Source: UKL13-3 sp044353855
Lineage (GTDB): Bacteria; Bacteroidota; Bacteroidia; UKL13-3
Direction: 5' to 3'
Length of the DNA stretch: 64,000 bases
NCBI GenBank assembly: GCA_044353855.1
Contig: JBILBF010000002.1
Coordinates: 186,001-250,000, forward strand
Part shown: piece after piece, positions 9,133 through 18,627 of the stretch
How positions within the stretch are numbered: position 1 is the first letter of the stretch
How the letters are laid out: each line of letters begins with the position of its first letter
The notes under the pieces: generated by a model
Told to the model about the DNA's origin: nothing
The model's input: only the letters and a program-made list of their open reading frames with translations
The model's database searches: none
Position numbers and translations under genes: made by a program

Positions 9133-9167
9133 AAAAAGGCTGATAATGTTTTTATCAGCCTTTTTTT
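9133..9167. terminator. Bidirectional terminator between queE and M13 peptidase
   Basis: Stem GGCTGATAA (9139-9147) pairs with TTATCAGCC (9153-9161) around a 5-base loop. An A tract lies on the left and a T tract on the right, so it works in both orientations between two converging genes. Confidence 0.88.
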
Positions 9168-9181
9168 TATGCAGTTATTCC

Positions 9182-11215
9182 TTACCAAATTTTAACTCTA
9201 ATCTCTTCATCACGGTACATTCCATCTCCCTTTTTTACATCAAATGCTTCGTAAAACTGAGGCATATTGGAGAGAGGACCTAATACCCTAAATTGTGCAG
9301 GCGAATGGGGATCGGTAAGTACTTGTTGGCGCAAATATTCAGGACGGGTATTGGCACGCCATACTTGCGCAAAACCAATAAAAAAGCGTTGTTTAGGATT
9401 GTATCCATCTAGCTTTTTTTGTTCCTTGCCTTTTAATGAAATCATATATGCATCATAAGCCACTGTTAATCCTGCAAAGTCGGCAATGTTTTCGCCCAAA
9501 GTAAGTTCACCATTTACGGTTAAACTATCTTCAACTTTGTATTGATTGTATTGGTTAACCAATACTTTGGTACGTGCTGCAAATTTATCTTTATCAGCAT
9601 CGGTCCACCAATTATTCAAGTTTCCTTTTGCATCAAACTTGCTGCCTTTATCATCAAACCCATGCGAAAACTCGTGCCCAATTACGGCACCAATAGCACC
9701 ATAATTAACAGCATCATCTGCAGCTGGGTCAAAAAATGGAGGTTGCATAATAGCAGCAGGAAATACAATTTCGTTCATTTGAGGACTGTAATAAGCATTT
9801 ACCGTTTGAGGCAACATTCCCCATTCTGATTTGTCTACAGGCTTTCCAAGTTTATCAATATTATCATCGAAGTCGAACATATTTGAGCGATAATAATTGG
9901 CCAAATAAGAGTCTTTTGCAATCTCCAATTTTGTATAATCAAGCCACTTATCTGGGTATCCCAATTTACGGTTAAACGATGCTAATTTTTCGAGCGCTTT
10001 TGTTTTGGTTTCAGCACTCATCCAATCCAAATTTTGGATGCGAATTTTAAATGCCTCGCGTAAATTATCAACCATCTCATTTACCTTACGTTTCGACTCT
10101 TCGCTAAAGGCAACCTTCACGTATTCTTGCGCAACCAACTCTCCTATCATACCATTGGCAGCATTAACTGTTTTTTTCCAACGTGGTTTTTGTTCGGTAG
10201 TTCCAGTAAGTACTGTACTGTAAAACCTAAATGATTCTTGTGCATATTTATTGCTCAAGTATGAGCTGGTACCGCTTATTGTTTTCCACTTAAGGTAACC
10301 TTGTAATACGGTTAAAGGAGTTGATGCAAACAATGTATTGAGCTCTGCAAAAAACAACGGCTGTCCCACAATAAAATATTCATACTTTTTGGTCAATAAT
10401 CCTGTTTCGGTAAAATACCCTTTCCAAGCAATATTCGGAAATTCGGTACTTAGCTGATCCATCGTTTTTTTATTGTATGTTTTATCTGGGTCGCGTCTTT
10501 CAACTCTTGTCATGGATGCTTTGGCTAATGCCGTTTCAAAAACCAAAATAGATGCAGCGGTTTGATCAGCCTCGGTAGCAGCCACTCCATTTAACTGAAA
10601 CATATTCGAAATATGAATCACATATTCTTTTCTAAACTTCTTAGATTTTTCATCCTCTTTAAGGTAATAATCCCTATCAGGCAATCCCAATCCAGATTGT
10701 GAGAGGTAACACGTATACATATCGCTTTTTTTCACATCCGTACTTACACCAAAACCAAAAAAACCAGATAATCCTTTGCGGTGCATGATACCCAATAAGC
10801 TCATCATTTCAGTTGTATTGGTTAGTTTATCAATTGCTGCTAAATCATTTATAACGGGCTTATTTCCATCTAACTCAAGCTTATTGGTATCCATGGCAAT
10901 GGTATAAAAATCACCAATTTTTTGATTGTTACTTCCAGCAATTGCTGTTTTATCATTCGCTGCATTTTTTAAAATCGTATGCACCAACTCAAAATTGCGT
11001 TCAGCCAATACATTAAAACTTGTCCACCTGCTTTCGGTACTTGGTACTGGATTATTTTTCATCCAATTACCATTGGCAAACTGGTTAAAATTACTACGAG
11101 GATTGGCCTTTGTGTCCATTGATTTTACATCTACCCCTTTAACCAATTGCTTATAAGCAAACGCTCCACCCAACATTACGACAGAAGAAGCAATTACGAT
11201 ATGTTTTATTTTCAT
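9182..11215 (-). CDS. M13-family zinc metallopeptidase (neprilysin/PepO type)
   Basis: A 677-residue M13 peptidase of full family length. HEFSH near residue 513 is the HExxH zinc motif, and GENIADFAG near residue 574 supplies the third ligand Glu and the downstream Asp. NAYYSPQMNEIVFPA is the NAYY substrate-binding motif. A hydrophobic stretch at residues 5-21 is a signal or anchor with no lipobox, so the enzyme acts in the periplasm or on the cell surface, cleaving oligopeptides in known members. It converges with queE at the terminator. The sirtuin pseudogene lies 67 bases upstream on the same strand. Confidence 0.93.
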   Translation of the reverse strand: MKIKHIVIASSVVMLGGAFAYKQLVKGVDVKSMDTKANPRSNFNQFANGNWMKNNPVPSTESRWTSFNVLAERNFELVHTILKNAANDKTAIAGSNNQKIGDFYTIAMDTNKLELDGNKPVINDLAAIDKLTNTTEMMSLLGIMHRKGLSGFFGFGVSTDVKKSDMYTCYLSQSGLGLPDRDYYLKEDEKSKKFRKEYVIHISNMFQLNGVAATEADQTAASILVFETALAKASMTRVERRDPDKTYNKKTMDQLSTEFPNIAWKGYFTETGLLTKKYEYFIVGQPLFFAELNTLFASTPLTVLQGYLKWKTISGTSSYLSNKYAQESFRFYSTVLTGTTEQKPRWKKTVNAANGMIGELVAQEYVKVAFSEESKRKVNEMVDNLREAFKIRIQNLDWMSAETKTKALEKLASFNRKLGYPDKWLDYTKLEIAKDSYLANYYRSNMFDFDDNIDKLGKPVDKSEWGMLPQTVNAYYSPQMNEIVFPAAIMQPPFFDPAADDAVNYGAIGAVIGHEFSHGFDDKGSKFDAKGNLNNWWTDADKDKFAARTKVLVNQYNQYKVEDSLTVNGELTLGENIADFAGLTVAYDAYMISLKGKEQKKLDGYNPKQRFFIGFAQVWRANTRPEYLRQQVLTDPHSPAQFRVLGPLSNMPQFYEAFDVKKGDGMYRDEEIRVKIW

Positions 11216-11282
11216 GTTTCAAGTATAATAAAGCCCATTCAAACTACCATAAGGTAATTACGTTTCAAAAAACTAAAACACC

Positions 11283-11977
11283 TTATTCCTTATTCAGCAA
11301 CAATTTAGTAAGTGCTGCTACACCAGAAGTTGCTGGCTGCTGTATAAATTGAATATGGGGTTGGGGTCGAAAATCTGGCGTTCCATTATCTACAATATAA
11401 ACAGCCTTGTTTTTAGGAACATATTGCAATAAACTAGCTGCTGGGTATACAATCAAAGATGTCCCAATTACAACAAAAATATCGGCTTGTAAGACTTGTT
11501 CAATAGCTTCATCCATTTTGGGAACGGCCTCACCAAACCATACTATAAATGGTCGAAGTTGCGATCCTAGTTCACATGTTTCACCTATTGCTAACTCCCA
11601 ACCAATTATATCATACACCAATGATGGATTGATGGTGCTTTGCGATTTGGTAATTTCGCCATGTAAATGCAACACCTTTGTACTCCCTCCTCGTTCGTGT
11701 AAATTATCAATGTTTTGGGTTATAATTTGAATATCAAAATACTGCTCGAGCATGGCTAATTGAATATGCGCTTTTATTAGGTTGTGCAGCAAGAACAGCT
11801 TCGTCTTTGGTTGTAAAAATTTTGAACCAATAATGTATCCTTTACCCATGCTTCGGGTGTTGCAACATCATATATATTATGCCCTTCCCACAATCCATCC
11901 GAACCTCTAAATGTTTGCAAGCCACTTTCAGCACTTATACCCGCACCGGTTAGTACAACCATTTTTTGTTTTTTCAC
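11283..11977 (-). pseudogene. Sir2-family NAD-dependent deacylase, two frameshifts
   Basis: Two frames together encode one sirtuin. The N-terminal part (GTG at 11977, or ATG at 11962) reads VVLTGAGISAESG, FRGSDGLWEG and FYNQRR, then runs to a stop at 11777. The downstream part reads AHIQLAML, TQNIDNLHERGG and LHGE and ends at 11283. Between them nine codons (AVLAAQPNK) lie in the third frame. Two single-base A insertions on the coding strand, near 11800-11801 (AA) and 11772-11775 (AAAA), would explain both shifts. Either the gene is broken or the assembly has two homopolymer errors. Only one Cys is seen where classical sirtuins have four zinc ligands. The catalytic His in LHGE and the NAD-binding GAGIS and TQNID motifs are intact. 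Confidence 0.85.
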
Positions 11978-12047
11978 GTCTCCGTCTTTTTAGGTAGTTA
12001 AATTTAACCTGTTTTTAAAGCAATTACGTTATTTTTGTCTATATCAG

Positions 12048-15000
12048 ATGTTGCATTTTACTCGAATATATCACACCCTTTTATCCATTCTCCTTTTAGT
12101 GGGCAGAATATCTTTTGCTTTTGGCAACCAACCACCTGTAATTCATCCTCCAGCTAGTGTCATCAAATTAATTGAAAACAAAGGACAATGGGACCCACAG
12201 GTAATATGCAAAGCCAATATTCCTGGTGGCGATTTATTTATTACGCAAACAGGAATTGTATATGCTTTAGTTGACGAAGTGGCATTGCACAACAAAACCC
12301 ATAACAACAACCATTCGGCTTCTGTAAAAGGACATAATTACAAAATGGTTTTTAGCGGTTCATATGCAAAGCCAAGTATTATAAAAATAAATCCAAGTAG
12401 CGAAACCTACAATTATTTTATTGGAAACGATAACAACAAATGGGCAAGCAACTGTTTAGCCTTTGAAAAAATAGTATTGCATAATATTTACGATGGCATT
12501 GATGCCGAAATTGTTGCACAATCCGATTATATTAAACTTAATTTTATTGTTTCAGCTGGAGCAAATCCTAATCTTATTAAACTAATATACACAGGAGCTG
12601 ATGCAATTGTCATTAAAGATGAGGCACTTCATATTACAACAACGGTAGCAACTGTTAAAGAAGAAAAACCGATTGCTTTCCAGCAATCTGGAGAAATTTC
12701 ATGTGCTTACAATTTACAAGGCAACCAAGTAAGTTTTAGTATGGGTAAATACAATCATACATCACAACTTATTATTGACCCAAATATTATTTTTGGAACC
12801 TACAGTGGATCCGTTGCAGATAATTTTGGATTTACCGGAACATATGATAACCTCGGAAATGGATTTGCAGGTGGTGCCGTATACAGTGCTGGTTTTCCAG
12901 TTACGTTAGGCGCTTACCAGTTATTTTTTGCAGGTGGCGTTGATTTGAATTCATCTGCAAGAGATGTTGGCATTTTAAAATTTAGTGCTAATGGAAAACA
13001 ATTATTATATGCTACCTATTTAGGAGGTTCACACAATGAACAACCGCATAGTATTATTTGCAACCCAAATGGTAATTTGTATATTTTAGGAACCACAGAA
13101 TCTACCGACTTTCCGATGAATGGCAGTGGTATTGATAAAACCCAGAATGGACAAACAGATATATTTATTGCTCGTTTATCTACAGATGGTTCGCAATTAT
13201 TAAGTTCAACTTATTGGGGAGGTGGAAAAGATGATGGTATAAATGGTCACTTTAAAGATTCGAATTATTACAGAGCGAACAATCCACTGACGTATAATTA
13301 TGGTGATTTTTTTAGAGGTGAGATAAAACTCGACCCAAGTAATAATGTACTTGTGGCAACATCTACCCAATCATCAACAGCAGAAAACTATCCCATTCTC
13401 AATGCTTTTCAACCTTTTTTTGGAGGCAATCAGGATGGTTGTGTGTTTAAGTTATCAGCTGATTTGTCTACTATCGTTTTTTCGAGTTATATTGGTGGCA
13501 GTGGAGAAGATGCTGCATTTGGATTAACTATAGATGCTTCCAACTCTCTTTTTGTATGTGGCGGAACAACTAGTTCCACAATTGGAAAAAACCAAGGCTC
13601 ACTTAATTACAAAGGTAATGTTGATGGTTATATTGCTAAGATAAATGCCTTTGGAAACAGCTTACTCAAACTTGTTTATATCGGAACACCTCAATATGAT
13701 CAATCTTATTTTATTGAAATTGATGCCGAATCAACTATATACATTACAGGACAAACATTGGGCGTTTTTCCCATTAAAGGGAATGTATATTCTAAAGCAA
13801 ATGGCAAACATTTTATATCGATTCTCAACAACAATCTAGATTCCATTCAATATTCAACTGTATTTGGAAATGGTGCATCTGAAATATGCCTTTCTCCATC
13901 GGCTTTTATGGTTGATCAATGTGGCAAAGTTTATTTTTCGGGCTGGGGAGGAAATGGCAATATTCAATTTCACCAAGGACTAAGCACCACACAAGGATTA
14001 GAAATAACACCTACTGCTTTTCAACCCAATACAGATGGCTCTGATTTTTACTTAATGGTATTAGGTAAAAACTTAGCAACGTTAACATACGCAACTTTTT
14101 TAGGTGGTACTTTTAGTTCCGACCACGTAGATGGTGGAACAAGTAGATTTGATAAAAAAGGTGTCATTTACCAAAGCATTTGTGCCGGATGTGGAGGCTA
14201 TTCAGACTTACCAACTACAGATGGTGCTTATTCCAAAATAAACAAAGGAAAACGACCTAACTCAGGTTCAGGAGGATGCAACAATGCTTTGGTAAAGTTT
14301 AATGCAGACCCTAGCGATAATCCACCCATCTTAAAAGATACGTTTATACAATTGGTTGCATCCGATACCTTAAATTATTCTTTTACCATTCAAGATCCTG
14401 ATGGAGATTCTGTATCGGCAACATATACGGGGAGTATATTTAGCCTAAACCAAAACCCAATAACTATAACCACTAGTAAAGGTAAAAACAACCTCGTAGC
14501 TTCGCTATATTGGAAAACACTTTGTTCGCATATTGGTGATACTTTTACCATTACCATTACAGCAAAAGACAATGGTTGCCTCACCCCCAAAACAAGTGTT
14601 GGATACATAAAACTTTTGGTAACTGTTCCTCCAGTTCTGGTGCCTCCATATCCCGAGTGTTTGCAAACAATAAACGATTCAACCATTAGCATAAAATGGA
14701 TGGGAGCTAACATACAGCGCTATTTTAAGCACTATTCAATTTATAAAAGCACAGATCAAAACCCATTTGAGTTGTTTGGAAATTCGAGCAATCAACTGGA
14801 CATAGAGATTACTGATAACAACGCAAAAAACCACCTCACTCATAATATCTGTTATTATTTTCGGGTGGTTAATTCATGCGATTCAGTTTCTATTCCTTCC
14901 CGCACAATATGCTCATTGTATCCGTATGATTCTGCAGCTGCTATTTTTAAATTATCAGTTGATACAATATTATATGTTACAGCAACCGACACGTTAAATT

Positions 15001-16391
15001 ATACATTTAGGGCAGAAACAATAAACCTTCAAGACTCTGCATTTATATCAATTAGTGGAAATTTAGTGTCCACCAATCGTGTATTATCAATGCAAGCTAA
15101 ACCACAAAAAGGACTTGCAACATTTTCGTTTCAATGGAAATCAATATGTGAAGATGTTACGATTGCAGAAACATTGTATGTAAGCTTTTTTGTTCGCGAT
15201 AATATGTGTCCGCAATCTAGAACTTTAGTTAAAAAAATCCCCATTATTGTACTTCCTCCTCCTCCAATTGCAGCACCCATTATGCGATGCATACAACCTT
15301 TAAATATCAATTCAACTTTGGTAAGGTGGGATAAACCCAATATCAATAAACGCTATTTCTCCCATTTTGTATTGATTCGAAAAGATGCTCAAAACAATTG
15401 GATAGAACTAAAAAAAGTATATTCAGATGATGCAGTTGAAATAACCGACTTGGCAAGTATTAACAATTCACAAATTGATTATTGCTATACAGCTTATGCT
15501 GTAAATATTTGTAATAAAATAGGTGATACGGCTTCGTTTTCATGCACTGTAAACAGAACCAATATAGCACCAGCACCTATCTATATTTATACAACTACTG
15601 TAAATGACAATAAAAGAATTATGACCACTTGGGCAAAAAGTAAAGAGACTGATTTTTTACGTTATAAAATATTACGGCAACAACCATCAACCCAATCTGA
15701 TTTTACACTCTATAAAACTTTAAATAATATAAATGATACCGTATTGATAGATGATCAAGTAGACGTTCAACGAAATGTGTATTGTTATGAAATTAGGCAG
15801 CTTAATGATTGTGGAATTGAAAATAAATTAGCTTTTCGTTCATGTAGTATATTGCTTAAAGGAAAATCAATACCTTTCTCCCATTCTTTAATGTGGAATG
15901 ACTTTGATTATTATAAAAATGGATTGGAACAATACCAAGTTGAAAAAATAGAACCTTTTTTAGCACCGGTTGTGTTTACTTCAACCAAATACAAACAAAC
16001 ACTTACCACAGATAATAAACTTAATAAAGATAATGGGTTGTATTATTATACAATTATAGCCAACGAAATCAATTCACCTTTTAGCAGCACATCCAATACG
16101 ATTGAACTGATACAAGCACCATTATTGCATGTTCCCAATGCATTTACACCAAATAATGACGGCATTAATGATACCTGGAAACCTATTCCAGTTTTTGTAA
16201 AAGAATATAACTTAGCATTGTATAATAGATGGGGGCAAAAAATATTTGAAACGCAAGACAAGTACCATGTTTTTAGCGATACGTTTATGAACGATCCGGC
16301 TATTGCAGATGTGTTTGTATATGTAATAACCTACACTGGCTGGGATGGAACTTCAAAAACGGTAAGTGGCAATGTTACTTTGCTCAAGTAG
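12048..16391 (+). CDS. Large T9SS cargo protein with SBBP repeats and gliding-motility C-terminal domain
   Basis: A 1447-residue secreted protein. The signal peptide ends near residue 26. IENKGQWDPQVI near residue 43 starts a DUF7948-like N-terminal domain. From about 300 to 720 there are SBBP-type beta-propeller repeats, each with a YLGG or YIGG core (YLGGSHNEQ, YIGGSGEDA) followed by a YITG/YILGTT strand. Residues 750-1350 look like Ig/FN3-type beta domains. VPNAFTPNNDGINDTW near residue 1361 begins the gliding-motility-associated C-terminal (CHU_C) domain, the type B T9SS sorting signal. A TATTTTTG box at 12030-12037 lies just before the ATG. Adhesion or surface roles are usual; its ligand is unknown. 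Confidence 0.88.
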   Translation: MLHFTRIYHTLLSILLLVGRISFAFGNQPPVIHPPASVIKLIENKGQWDPQVICKANIPGGDLFITQTGIVYALVDEVALHNKTHNNNHSASVKGHNYKMVFSGSYAKPSIIKINPSSETYNYFIGNDNNKWASNCLAFEKIVLHNIYDGIDAEIVAQSDYIKLNFIVSAGANPNLIKLIYTGADAIVIKDEALHITTTVATVKEEKPIAFQQSGEISCAYNLQGNQVSFSMGKYNHTSQLIIDPNIIFGTYSGSVADNFGFTGTYDNLGNGFAGGAVYSAGFPVTLGAYQLFFAGGVDLNSSARDVGILKFSANGKQLLYATYLGGSHNEQPHSIICNPNGNLYILGTTESTDFPMNGSGIDKTQNGQTDIFIARLSTDGSQLLSSTYWGGGKDDGINGHFKDSNYYRANNPLTYNYGDFFRGEIKLDPSNNVLVATSTQSSTAENYPILNAFQPFFGGNQDGCVFKLSADLSTIVFSSYIGGSGEDAAFGLTIDASNSLFVCGGTTSSTIGKNQGSLNYKGNVDGYIAKINAFGNSLLKLVYIGTPQYDQSYFIEIDAESTIYITGQTLGVFPIKGNVYSKANGKHFISILNNNLDSIQYSTVFGNGASEICLSPSAFMVDQCGKVYFSGWGGNGNIQFHQGLSTTQGLEITPTAFQPNTDGSDFYLMVLGKNLATLTYATFLGGTFSSDHVDGGTSRFDKKGVIYQSICAGCGGYSDLPTTDGAYSKINKGKRPNSGSGGCNNALVKFNADPSDNPPILKDTFIQLVASDTLNYSFTIQDPDGDSVSATYTGSIFSLNQNPITITTSKGKNNLVASLYWKTLCSHIGDTFTITITAKDNGCLTPKTSVGYIKLLVTVPPVLVPPYPECLQTINDSTISIKWMGANIQRYFKHYSIYKSTDQNPFELFGNSSNQLDIEITDNNAKNHLTHNICYYFRVVNSCDSVSIPSRTICSLYPYDSAAAIFKLSVDTILYVTATDTLNYTFRAETINLQDSAFISISGNLVSTNRVLSMQAKPQKGLATFSFQWKSICEDVTIAETLYVSFFVRDNMCPQSRTLVKKIPIIVLPPPPIAAPIMRCIQPLNINSTLVRWDKPNINKRYFSHFVLIRKDAQNNWIELKKVYSDDAVEITDLASINNSQIDYCYTAYAVNICNKIGDTASFSCTVNRTNIAPAPIYIYTTTVNDNKRIMTTWAKSKETDFLRYKILRQQPSTQSDFTLYKTLNNINDTVLIDDQVDVQRNVYCYEIRQLNDCGIENKLAFRSCSILLKGKSIPFSHSLMWNDFDYYKNGLEQYQVEKIEPFLAPVVFTSTKYKQTLTTDNKLNKDNGLYYYTIIANEINSPFSSTSNTIELIQAPLLHVPNAFTPNNDGINDTWKPIPVFVKEYNLALYNRWGQKIFETQDKYHVFSDTFMNDPAIADVFVYVITYTGWDGTSKTVSGNVTLLK

Positions 16392-16460
16392 CCTTAAATA
16401 GATTGATTTACAGCTTCTTTTGTAATCTTAAAATTAACTATGAGAATATTGGTAAATATG

Positions 16461-16468
16461 TACTTTTG
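16461..16468 (+). promoter_or_regulatory. Probable -7 box for pRiA4b-like gene
   Basis: TACTTTTG matches TAnnTTTG exactly and lies 19 bases before ATG 16488. No TTG is at the usual upstream spacing, so this is a partial promoter match. Confidence 0.4.
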
Positions 16469-16487
16469 CAAACATCAATTTTAAAAA

Positions 16488-17075
16488 ATGGCTGTTTATA
16501 AATTTAAAATCACATTCGAAGATTACGAGGATATTTCCCGAGTAATAGAAATAAAATCAACGCAAACTTTTTTTGATTTGCATAAAGCTATTTTAGATTC
16601 CATTGGTTTCGACCAAAAACAAATGGCTTCTTTTTACATGAGCAACGACTCATGGAAACGGTTTGAGGAAATAACACTAGAAGATATGACAGATAGTGAT
16701 GAGCCGGAAAAAAAGCTCGCTATCATGAGCAAATCAAAATTGTGTGATTTTATCATCGATCCACACCAAAAAATGATTTATATCTATGACTTTATTGAGC
16801 TGTGGACAATCCTTATTGAACTTTCTGGAATTGAAATAAAAGAAAAAGCTGGAGCCAAATATCCTGCATGTATTAAAACAACTGGATTATCACCTAAGCA
16901 ATATGCTAAGGTTCAAAAATTTGGTCTTGTAGATGATAATGAGTTTGATGAAATAACTAAAAACTATTTATACAAAACCGAAGATACTGGAAATGAATTA
17001 TCAGATGATGAGGCTGATGAATTTGGTTTGTATGAAGATGATGAACAAGGTGAAGCCAGTGTTGAAGAATTATAA
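16488..17075 (+). CDS. pRiA4b ORF-3-like protein
   Basis: A 195-residue protein whose N-terminal half (YKFKITFEDYEDISRVIEI, FFDLHKAILDSIGFD, SFYMS) resembles the plasmid pRiA4b ORF-3 family. That family was named from a plasmid and is also found beside some IS elements, but most copies are chromosomal with unknown function. The domain repeats a pattern near residues 80-120 (LCDFIID..KMIYIYDFIELWTILIEL). The C-terminus is very acidic (DDEADEFGLYEDDEQGE). No transposase or terminal repeats flank it. It is a single-gene unit with a promoter box before it and a strong terminator after it. Function unknown. Confidence 0.7.
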   Translation: MAVYKFKITFEDYEDISRVIEIKSTQTFFDLHKAILDSIGFDQKQMASFYMSNDSWKRFEEITLEDMTDSDEPEKKLAIMSKSKLCDFIIDPHQKMIYIYDFIELWTILIELSGIEIKEKAGAKYPACIKTTGLSPKQYAKVQKFGLVDDNEFDEITKNYLYKTEDTGNELSDDEADEFGLYEDDEQGEASVEEL

Positions 17076-17100
17076 CAACTGATTTTTATTATTTTAACAT

Positions 17101-17136
17101 AAAAGCCCAATTGAAAGTTTTTTCAATTGGGCTTTT
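17101..17136. terminator. Strong bidirectional terminator
   Basis: A 16-bp perfect stem (17101-17116 with 17121-17136, core GCCCAATTG) with loop GTTT ends the plus-strand pRiA4b-like gene and the minus-strand protease gene at 17157. Confidence 0.9.
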
Positions 17137-17156
17137 ACATGATAGAACCATCAACT

Positions 17157-18608
17157 TTAGTAGGTATAAAAAGAAAAGAAACCTTTGCTTCCGTTGGGAT
17201 AAATACCTTCAATAAGCAACTGCCCGCGTGTTTTCTCAAAATCTTTGATAAAAGCTTCGGCAAGTGTGTATTCTTTTTTGTTAAACGAAGTAATAATAAA
17301 CTCTTCAGGAATATTCATTTGTCCAAACTTTCCTCCTCTGATATTGCTTACTTTAATTCCAGATTTAATGCCAAATCGTTCTAACTCAACTTTTGAAACG
17401 GGTTGAAAATCGGCACCTAACACTGCACTCGTTACCGTGTTTTTACGCATAATAGCAGTATTCCCTTCTCTGTTAATGAGCTTTACATATATCTCTGTTT
17501 CCTTACCCAATCTAATGAGTGTAAATTTTACTTTATCACCAGGACGAGCATAGCTAATTTGTTCATCAAAAATGGCTTTACTATCAATTAACTTTTCATT
17601 TACTTTTAAAATAACATCCCCCGCTTTTACTCCTGCAACATCACTAGGTCCTTCAGCCAAAACAGAAACTACATACACTCCATAATTATCGTTTATCGAT
17701 AATTTATCTGCTAATGTTCCATCAATATCCTTAACATCCAGTCCAGTAAAGCCTCTTTGCACTTCATTAAACTCAATTAAATCTTTCACTATCTTTTGAA
17801 CAATATTTACAGGTATGGCAAAACCATAACCATTATATGAACCTGTATTGGAAGCAATAGCCGTATTGATACCAACCAACTCCCCATTTGTATTTACAAG
17901 TGCTCCTCCACTGTTACCAGGATTAATCGCAGCATCTGTTTGAATAAATGATTCAATTGGAAACCGACTGTTGACAATATTGATATTCCTTCCTTTGGCA
18001 CTTACAATTCCTGCAGTTACGGTTGATGTTAAATTGAAAGGATTGCCAACTGCCAGTACCCATTCGCCAATATGAACATTATCAGAATTACCAAATACGA
18101 TATGTGATAAATTAGAGCCTTCAATTTTGATCAGCGCTAAATCGGTTGAAGCATCTGTTCCAATTAATGTTGCTTTATACGAATGTTTATTATTATTGGT
18201 TATGACTTCAATTTGTGTTGCATCTTTTACAACATGTAAATTTGTAACGATGTATCCGTCTTTACTAATGATAACACCCGAACCAGAACTTGTAACTGGA
18301 CCACGACTTCCAAAAAAATCCATATTCGACCAAAAATCATAAAAAGGGTCGTTGGTTTGTTGTTGTTGACTGAGGGTTTTGATATAAACCACACTGGGAG
18401 TTGCAATTTGAGAAGCAGTGACAAAACTTTCAGTTGCAGCTATGGATGCTCGATTGTTTATTTGATTAATTTCTGCTTGTTGCTGCTGTTTGTCAGCTGA
18501 ATAAACTTGTTGAAAAACGACTTGATTGGGTAATAATACATGAAAACAAAAAGCACCCAAAACACCACTTGCAAAAGCAATGGCTCCTATTATCCATACT
18601 TTTTTCAT
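17157..18608 (-). CDS. HtrA/Deg-type periplasmic serine protease
   Basis: A 483-residue S1C protease. A hydrophobic signal/anchor covers residues 4-25. The catalytic triad is His125 (TNLHVV), Asp156 (DASTDLALIKIEG) and Ser233 (NPGNSGGALV). A PDZ domain follows from about 285 (GFTGLDVKDIDG, VAGVKAGDVILKVN), and a second, more divergent PDZ-like segment covers about 390-480. This is the Do/DegQ layout used for envelope protein quality control. It lies 20 bases downstream of the DUF1573 gene on the same strand. Length and motifs are normal, so it should be active. Confidence 0.93.
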   Translation of the reverse strand: MKKVWIIGAIAFASGVLGAFCFHVLLPNQVVFQQVYSADKQQQQAEINQINNRASIAATESFVTASQIATPSVVYIKTLSQQQQTNDPFYDFWSNMDFFGSRGPVTSSGSGVIISKDGYIVTNLHVVKDATQIEVITNNNKHSYKATLIGTDASTDLALIKIEGSNLSHIVFGNSDNVHIGEWVLAVGNPFNLTSTVTAGIVSAKGRNINIVNSRFPIESFIQTDAAINPGNSGGALVNTNGELVGINTAIASNTGSYNGYGFAIPVNIVQKIVKDLIEFNEVQRGFTGLDVKDIDGTLADKLSINDNYGVYVVSVLAEGPSDVAGVKAGDVILKVNEKLIDSKAIFDEQISYARPGDKVKFTLIRLGKETEIYVKLINREGNTAIMRKNTVTSAVLGADFQPVSKVELERFGIKSGIKVSNIRGGKFGQMNIPEEFIITSFNKKEYTLAEAFIKDFEKTRGQLLIEGIYPNGSKGFFSFYTY

Positions 18609-18627
18609 TTACTTATACTGTTTAATT

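Noticed and set aside
16488..17075. pRiA4b ORF-3-like gene as part of an insertion element
   Set aside because: No transposase, inverted repeats or target-site duplication surrounds it, and it has its own promoter box and terminator. It is best read as a chromosomal orphan.
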